Shown: in pieces, positions 56,244-64,000 of the stretch | How the letters are laid out: each line of letters begins with the position of its first letter | Numbering within the stretch: position 1 is the first letter of the stretch | Origin: Rhea pennata | Lineage: Eukaryota; Chordata; Aves; Rheiformes; Rheidae | DNA: 64,000 bases | Assembly: GCF_028389875.1 (NCBI RefSeq) | Contig: NC_084670.1 | Coordinates: 10,139,383 to 10,203,382, forward strand | Direction: 5' to 3' | Notes under the pieces: generated by a model | What the model was told of the DNA's origin: nothing | The model's input: the letters and a program-made list of their open reading frames with translations, nothing else | The model's database searches: none | Position numbers and translations under genes: made by a program

Positions 56244-57460
56244 GAAAAAGAAAAGGCAAGAGAGAGAAGGTGGGAGGGACGTGTAGCCCAGAGAGAGTGA
56301 AGTAAGAAACACAAAAACAAAAAGTCACTGCAAACTTGGGCAGTTTTTTAATTTCAAGTCTCATTCTCTGGTTTTAATCACAGCGTTTCTGGACAAATCG
56401 TGTTATGGGGGCAGTCTGAACTGACACTCTATGCCTGCAAAAAGAAAAAAAAAATGGCATAAAAAAGAGCGGGGACCTGCTTCTTTATGGGGATTCCCGC
56501 GTTATTTAATTAAAACCCGCTCGCTGAGCGTACGGGAGCCAAACATTCCCACCCTCGCGAGCGATGAGAAGGCGTCACCTCCTCGTGCCGACGCCGGGCG
56601 CTCAGCAGCGGGAGCAGGCAACCTCGCGCCCGCGGGAGCTGCTCGGCACGTTTCTCCGGCCCCGGCGAGTCGGGGGCCCCGCGCCGCATTCCCGCCGCCG
56701 CAGCCGGCGCGCGGGGCCCGGCGGGACGTCGGGGACGAGGGAAACCGTCACGTGAAGGCGCTGCCGCCGGCAGGCGCTCGCAAAGCCGTCTCCCCTCGGA
56801 GGTATTTATTTTTCCCGGCGCTCGGAGCTATTCTGAGACGCCCCGGTGACCTTTCCGGGGAACAATTTACTATTGTGTTTTGGTGAAGCCCGGCCTCTAT
56901 TTTTAACACTCTGTTTTGCTGATGCGGGGAAAGGGAGCGAGACGGGAATCCAGCAGGAAATGGGAGGGAGCGTCTGGAGCGCAGTTAAAACTGCCCCGGC
57001 GCTTTGATCTGCTCCGGGCTGCTGCTCCGGGGCCGGAGCGGTGCCGAGCGCCCGCGAGCCGCCGACAGCACCCGCTCCAACCTGCCGCCGGCCGCGGCGG
57101 GCTGCGCGCCGCCGGGGTTTCTTGGCTGCCTCCGCTCCAGCAGCGCCCGCGCGGCTCCCAGGGGTGGGAGCACCGGCGGCAAAGGGCTTTTGGCAGGGAG
57201 AGGCCGGAGAAAACGCGGCGGTGCCGCTGTCCTCGGTTTGCGCCCGACGGAAAACGAAAGCCGGATTTCTATTGGCATCGCGTTGCTTAACCGCTGCTGG
57301 GAAAAATGGCAGGAGACGGCCCGCGGAGCGGTTCGGGGACCTGCCCGAGGCCACGGGGAGGAGCCGTGGCCGAGGCAAGAGATTGCTGGCGTTTCCTGCG
57401 CTCCGCGCCGTGTTTCTCCCGGGGGGCTGCCCTTCTGCTGGGTGGAGGGGGGAGCAGTCC

Positions 57461-60400
57461 TCTCATGACGCCCGCGTCTCCCCTTGAGAAATGCGTTTCT
57501 GTGTTGAGGGCAGGACTTGGCGGAGGGCTTGGCGCCAGCCCAAACCCCCTCGGACGGTGCAGTGATGTTCAAGGGACCGGGGCCACATAGGCAGCATGTG
57601 CCCCAAGCCCTGCAGTGCCCTGCTTTTGCCGTCTGTCGCCCCTCGCAGCACGGTCCCACTGCCAGGGAGCCCGCAAAGAGTGCATTGCTCCCTTGGGGTT
57701 GTCCAAAGCCACCCAAATCAGTGGCAAGGTCCCGCTGTGCATCGGAAGAGCGCATGAGCGAAGGGACACTGCAAAGTGGACAGTTCCAGCACATTTCACT
57801 CACGTGCTGCTGGAAATACATCACAAATGTATAATACATAAAACTACATCAGAAATGCACCGCCCTGCATGCTGCTGGAGCTGAAATAAAACATTCCCCC
57901 ACCCTCCTAACCAGGTACCCTGGGAACAGCAGCAGCAGAGCGTCGCTCCTCTGAGTACCAGCCCTGTCTCCATCGCTGGGAACGGTGTTGAAATGAGAGG
58001 AGGGAGAAAAGCTGCCCGAGGTCGCCCCTGGGGACGGCTGGAGCTGGTTAGCAGCTTGCTGCCGCAGATGTTGTGGATGGGAAGCTGCCGCTCAGGGTCG
58101 GGAGGGCTCTGTTCGTGCTTTGCGGACGCGTGGGTGGCGAATTGGCACCACGGTCTGCCCAGCCTGCAAGCGGCGGGCCAGAAACGAGCTGTGACTGTAG
58201 GTCCTCTGTAGGACGTCAGTTCCCTGATCGTGAGACCTGCACAGGATTCAGCAAGGCTTGTGGATTTGAGCCATTTTACTGCCAAACACCCTACCGTAAT
58301 GGGCGCTCGGCACCAAGGGGTTTGTTGTGTTGGCAGCTGGAGCCCCTGGGCATCTGCTTTGCGCTGTGCGAGGTGCTGCACAGCCATGATCTGGGACTCC
58401 GCTGGGTGCCCTCTCCTCTGGCAGCCCATGGTGCCGGCCACAGCCGCTGCCCCGCGGTGTGAGACGTCCTCCGCGGTGATTGCCGTGCCATCCCGGGGGG
58501 TCTGCCTGCCGCGGCAGGAGCAGCGGCACCAAGGGAGACCCGCAAGTCCTAACGGCACACGATATAAAACACCTGGGAGGTTTTGCCTTTGGTTTTACCT
58601 GCAGAAATCCCCCCGATCTGCTCTCTGCCATGTCTTAGCCAGCGCCAAGCTGTTTTTTCCCCTACCCTTCCAGGTCGGGTGACACCGAACCGTTTGGGCA
58701 GATACCAGCTGCTCTTCCTGGGCTCTTCCCCAGCCGGCAGCAACGGTGGAGCTTCCCCAGCATGACCAAGCCGCCCGTTGCTCCTATCTCTGCCAGACCA
58801 TTGGGGTGGATGAGCCATCTGCCCTGCCCCTGGGGAGCAGAGCCACCCTCCAGCAGCTCTGCCCCAACCGAGCTCGCCCCAGCTATCTCGCCGCTTGCAG
58901 GCGCCGGGATATAGTCCTGCACGTGCACACCCATGCACGGGCAATGTTAAGGCCTTTCTGGGAAAGAGCATGGGTTGTCCCCTCCGCCTATGAGGACGTC
59001 CCAAGGATGAGGACGTGTCGGTCTCCACTCCACGTGCTTGTGTCTGCCCTGCAGTGGGAGCTCGTGGGCCCCATGCCGTGCCCCAACGCGGCTCCTGGTG
59101 GTGGCAAGGAGCTGTCACATCCTTGCCCAGCACCGCTCTGGCCGCGGAGCAGGGAGATCTGAGCCGATGCGGTTGCTCTCGCTTCCAGCGCAGCCGGCTT
59201 TTGGCAAGCACGTCCTTTGAACAGGTCTCGGGGAACCCCTTTTTGCAGATAACTGTTAGATCAAAGCTAACCACAGAACAAGCGCTTCCTGCGATCGCAG
59301 CACAGCCAGGGCTGGCGAGGCCGCCGGGGCTTTGCTGGGCTCCCCGGCAGGCCCTTTGGTGCTGCCTGCCCGCGCCGCGGGCAGGATGTCTCCACCTGCA
59401 CCAGAAATACCACCGCCGCCGCAGGTAAAACGTCCGGCTGGCGATACGGGGTTTATAACACAGCTAAATATTCCTGCCTCTTCCCAGGAGAGGGCAATGG
59501 TGTGCAGAGGCTGCGCGGCGCACCCGGCTCCTGCACGCCCCTGATGGTCCTCACGCGGTGACCACGGACAGACCGTCGTGTGTTAGAGCTGCCTGCTGGA
59601 ACAGTGCAGCTGTTTTCCTGCAGAATTTGGTATTTGGAGGGGGTGGGGGGGGGTAAAGGTGTAGGAGAAGTCTTAGGCCGTTGCTCTCGCTCAGGCAAGC
59701 CGGTGGGGCTGTGGGGAGTCGCCGGGAGACCCCAGGAGACCTCAGGGTGAGAAGCCCCTGCAAGGGCACGCATTTCCAGGCAGGAGCACTGGTGGCTATT
59801 ACCGTGCCCCGCGGTTTATTTCTTTCTTTATTTTTAATTAATGGCTCTCCCAGTCCTGGAAACAGCCTCTCCTCTTCGATCCCAGGCAAAGGCATCTCTC
59901 AGGGGTCTTCGACTTCTGTCCTCGAAATCTATTCACGCGCCGGTTTAAAGGGCAGGCCCGTTCCCAGCCGCGGCAGCACAATGACATTGCTCCGCTCCAT
60001 TCAGCCCTTTTCTCTCCGTCCCTCCCGGGGGAGCCCCGACGCGCTGCCCCCATCTCACGGCACTCAGCTCGGCTGCCGCAGCCTCTCTCCGGGGCGAGGA
60101 ACCTCCAGGACTTCAGACACAGGCTGGAGTCCCCCAAAAGCTCCCTCTGCTTCAGCATATGTGCAGAAACCCTTTAGCACCTTGGTTTAGCATGAAATCC
60201 CTCCGGCCTTTCCGTGTCCCTCCCGCCTCCTTCCCTGACAACAGGAGCCCCTGAACGGTTGCGCAAAGCAGAAGATGATGTGATTTTTCCCATCTCCTTT
60301 CCTACCTACATCTGTTTGCTTGGGCCGTAGCCAGAAAAGTGACTTCACACGTTTGGGTTGTTTTTGCTTGATTTTTTTTTTTTTTTTGCTTTATTTTCCA

Positions 60401-63400
60401 AGCAGCCAAATGCTCTTGCCTGTTGCAATAGTGACAGTGGAGCAGCCAGGCCAAATCCTGCCCCTGTGTTATGGTAATCGTGCCTGCCACCCAGCAGATG
60501 CGGGCTGCGGAAATAATAAGGCTGTTTAACAGACACGGAGGAGGAGAGGGGAGCTTTTGTCTGGCACTTGCTGGGGTTGGAGTACACTTGTAAAGCAACA
60601 ACTGGAGCTCGTTGAAAAGAAGTGGAGGTTATTAGATGCATTTTGCTTGCTTCTGATGGCCCTGTTATTTTTCGCCTTCGAATGCCAGCTGAAAGGTTGG
60701 ATGCTGGAAAGAAGGAGGAGTGAGATGCCATCTGAAGATGTTTCTTTTGCTGACTATCAGGAAACAGATAGGGCTAGTGCCGGGTGGCAGTGCTCTGGCA
60801 GCGTGCACCCCACTTTTCAAGGATGCACAGGCCAATTTCCCACTTGCTCCTTGGCTCTTGTCGAGGACCTCCTCCTGCTCCTGAGAGGCTGTGGGTTCTG
60901 GAGAAACCACCTCACCAGGTCTTCCCTAGACAATGCTGAGCACTGGCATCCAGGGGGAAGGAGAGCACCTTGCCGGGGTTACACCAAAATCTGGCTCTCG
61001 TCTACCCCATGGGGACACAGGGATGTCCTTCCCATGGGGAATTGAGCCTTGCAGCTTTCAAGGAGCATTATGAACCTGTCGGCCTCGTCCTGACAGAAAA
61101 ACTAGGCAGGATTCAAGGTGCGTTTTATCACACACTGAGCTGTTGAAACACTGGGGATCACAGCCTGAGCCGAGAATTTGGCAAGGCTTGGAGGGAATTT
61201 TGGCAGGGCTTGGCTGCTGATTGGGATAAAAGAAATTCAAGTGACAAGTAAATGCAGGAGCTGGTTTGACATGAGAGAGCAGAACATAAAATCTTATGCT
61301 TGAGGATTATAATGCCATTTGTGAGTGTTGCAGTTTTGGATAAGAGAATCAAAGAAGATCAATCTTGGTACCATGGGGCTCCTCTATCTTCCCCCAAGTA
61401 TCTGGAGACAGAAAAATAATCAGACAGGTCATGAGTCTGTCCATCCATCTAGCTATCTACCTACCTAACTATCTGTCCCTCTATCTCAATCTCTGGCATA
61501 CTCTCTCTGCTTTGAAAACAACAGTGAACCGCTCAGAAGCCAGGAATAAAAGAAATATATTCTCTCTCCAATTCAGGTAGCTCCTCATAAATCTTCCAGG
61601 CTTCAGTTTGGTCTCCTAGGACTCCTGGGTCAGTTGTGAACCTATTTAATCAGCTCAGATGATCAGTCCCGTTTGTCGCTCTCCAGTTGCCGAAAGGCCC
61701 TTTGAACTCTTTGTCTCTTTATTGAATTATCCCCGCGTCCCCTGACGATTTAGCCAGACAGGCCTATTCTGCACGACAGTTCTCAGGTTAATAATGCGGT
61801 GTGCTGGCTGCGCCTGGGCTGCAGAGCAACCCACAAGTCCCGCTGAAAGAGCAGAGCACTCTGAAGAATTACAGCCAGCAGCTCCCCTCTGCCAAGCTGC
61901 TTATCGCCGGATCTTCCCACAGCACTTCACTTGGCACTCCGTGTCACTGCAGATTTCCATAAAGACACAAAAAAATACAACCCCAGCAAGAAGGGTTTGA
62001 AGCCAGCCCATGCCCTATAGCACAAAGAGCTTCCAGGGGAAAGGTCTGCCTCTTGCTGGTGGAAGAAAAGTCAGCTCTTTTGGGTACAAGGGTTTTCAAA
62101 TGTTTCAGAGGGGGTAGAAATCACAGCTCACCACAGGGATGCAGGCTTAGTTTTTAGCACATTTCAGTGCATTTCAGTTTTTAGCTGGCTATACGTCAGG
62201 AAGCAGCCTGGGGCCAGTACCTGTGCTGAACACTGAGGTTCTGGCGGAGGTCTCCCATGCCGGTCCGGCCCTTGGAGCCAGGGCTTGGCACCTCTCAGAC
62301 TATGACCTGAAGAAAACAAATTAGCAAGACTCTTTCCACTGGATTGGACCAGTTTTCAACCAAGGAAAAGCTGAAGTGTCATCTTCAGTAGAAAGGCCTC
62401 TCTTTTGGCCAGTGTTGAAGTTTTGCTTGAGGCCTGCTTCTTTGCCCCAACAGACTTCAAGCCATGGGGATGTCCCTAGCTGAACACAGTGAGGAATAGC
62501 CATTCCTTCACCTTGTCTCCATCCAACTCCAGCCAAAGGGGTTATATTTCTCTCTCCAAAGGATGCTGCTCTCCATAAATCACAACTTAATCAGTATGGA
62601 CCACCATCAAGACAGGCAAAGCAACCTAACCTACGAGCGCATTAGGGTGTTGGAAAACAATAATCCAAGAAGGAAACACATTATCTGGCCTTGTTACTTT
62701 ACAAAGTAATTTAAATTAATTTTTCCCTAGAGTGGTTAGGGAGCACTGCAACTTGCCCTTGTCTATTCTCTCCGGCTAATGAAGCTTTACCAGAGACTGC
62801 TCGTGAATTCCTATTAAGACCTCATCTTAGAGGTTACAGGGCAAAGCAATTTCTGCTCCTGGGAAAGATGCCTATGAATTTATAATTTTAAGTCCATGTT
62901 TGATAGGGATTAGCATCTGAGAGGGGTAGAGTGGTGGATAGTGGGGAAAACATTATTTCAATTAGCAGAAGAAAAGCAACTTAACATCTGATTATAGTTT
63001 ACGCTTTTAATTTTCTTCTGTTCTGGTATCTGGAATAATTATTTCCTGAAACCATTCCCCCCACTGAAACAGCCAACACTTTCTATCTCCTCTTGGTCAT
63101 CTTGGTTAAGATTCATGTGTAAATGGTCAATGAACTGGTATTTTTTTCCCCTTTCCATTCTTCTCCTAGACAATGGCCACACTCACAGAAAAATGTGTAC
63201 AAGCAACAGGGATGTCTCCGTTCATCCATCTTCTGTATCCATCAGGATACCTAGCCAAACTGAACAACTTGTGATGTTCCTCTTCATACTAAGGAAGTGC
63301 AGGATTATGAAGACGGGACTATGCTTGATGACTACGCTCACGTTTAGGATCTTGTCCAGCAGCTTGGCATGATGGTTTTACACCAACTCTTCTAGATGGT

Positions 63401-64000
63401 CTCCATACCAGTTTTGGGCTGTGTGGGCGACAAAAGGAGTTCACCCATGTCAACCTCCTCAACCTGCAAGCTTCCCTCCTGCAAGCCAGGGAAAGAACAT
63501 CCATACTGCTTAGGATGGGGCACCCCCAAGGCATCTGCTGGAGGACTGTCACCCCACAAAGCCCTGCCTTGTTGCTTCTTCAGTTCTGTTGCTGGATATG
63601 GCCCAGCCTGCCTCTGACCATCTGAGACACCCCCCCAGAATGGTTTCTCCCTCTCACCTTCCTCCCCTTGGATGAGAGAGCAGCCCAGCTTCGGATCACA
63701 AACTGATGCCATGTGATTGGTTTTCAGGGAGGTCCAGGAGCCCTGTGGTTAAGCTTGGACTGCACAACGCTTGCATGGGACAGGGACATCACCCCCGCCC
63801 AGCTAGGCCTCGCTTCCACCTTGCATGATGGGAGTTATAACCAGGAAAAAGTTTAAAGAGATCATGAATGCTCCAGCACGCTCTGGGCAGAGAGCATAGG
63901 CTTCTGCCCTTCTCTCTTCAGCCAGCAAATAGCTTTCACATGAGGGATAAATTAGCCAAGTACCAGCAAGAGTTGGAGGATTGTTCACCTCAGAATAGCA
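57461..64000. other. TAL1 downstream intergenic region, no gene recognised
   Basis: 57.5-60.2 kb is moderately GC-rich with several 240-280 codon open frames on the minus strand that lack recognisable domains. 60.2-64.0 kb is unique-looking non-coding sequence with AT-rich patches. In mammals the next gene is PDZK1IP1; I looked for its transmembrane and C-terminal motifs among the open frames and did not find them here. Confidence 0.6.
61434..61490. repeat. Imperfect (GATA/GTAG)n-type tetranucleotide repeat
   Basis: Reads as CTAT/CTAC/CCAT units on the plus strand with interruptions, so the minus strand carries several GATAG copies. Confidence 0.75.

Larger units (their letters stand above)
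54441..57460. other. Downstream of TAL1: CpG-rich blocks, no recognised gene
   Basis: Two CpG-dense blocks (about 54,720-55,590 and 56,540-57,460) flank an AT-richer stretch. The large open frame across 54,471-55,616 reads through a 38-bp poly-A and is not credible as a protein. GATA sites occur at about 55305 and 55321 (TTATCT). A GATA-ETS-GATA cluster lies at 56183-56215. A strong splice-acceptor-like tract ends at 55670. Confidence 0.55.

Noticed and set aside
1-64000. tRNA, rRNA, CRISPR arrays, endogenous viral genes, bacterial-type operons
   Set aside because: No cloverleaf, direct-repeat array, retroviral motif or operon-like gene packing was recognised; the window is ordinary vertebrate genomic DNA.

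Overview
This window looks like vertebrate, most probably avian, nuclear DNA. It carries three multi-exon genes with canonical splice sites in the order CMPK1 (minus), STIL (plus), TAL1 (plus), which is the conserved vertebrate SCL/TAL1 neighbourhood. A bird is inferred from three things: the compact spacing (STIL first exon to the likely TAL1 promoter is about 24 kb), GC-rich CpG-island promoters set in AT-rich introns, and the absence of recognisable SINE/LINE clutter. The assembled TAL1 is 311 residues. The species cannot be fixed from the sequence alone, and a non-avian sauropsid is not excluded.

Layout. 1-16.4 kb: CMPK1 (UMP-CMP kinase) on the minus strand, with the 3' UTR at the left edge, six coding exons and a 9.6 kb first intron. 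16.4-18.6 kb: head-to-head intergenic interval with one CpG island per gene. 18.6-38.3 kb: STIL (centriole duplication factor) on the plus strand, with a non-coding first exon plus 15 coding exons (1303 codons from the first visible ATG), including one GC-AG intron. 38.3-42.1 kb: STIL-TAL1 intergenic region with an orphan CpG island at 40.2-41.7 kb. 42.1-54.4 kb: TAL1, with a GATA/Sp1 promoter at about 42.12-42.18 kb resembling mammalian promoter 1a, a non-coding 5' exon, three coding exons (45196-45620, 46159-46250, 51104-51522) and a 2.9 kb 3' UTR. 54.4-64.0 kb: no gene recognised; two further CpG-rich blocks and several AT-rich patches with GATA and ETS motifs that could be TAL1 enhancers.

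Function. CMPK1 is a housekeeping pyrimidine-nucleotide kinase. STIL is a cell-cycle-regulated centrosome gene, and its promoter shows three same-orientation NF-Y/CCAAT boxes. TAL1 is the bHLH master regulator of blood and endothelium, and most unexplained structure lies around it: a tandem array carrying CRE sites just upstream of the first coding exon, a palindromic E-box/octamer-like element in the second coding intron, and long poly(dA:dT) tracts beside most of the GC-rich blocks. I found no CRISPR array, tRNA, rRNA, intact transposon or viral gene. All gene models were built by eye from reading frame, splice consensus and remembered family sequence; no search was run.
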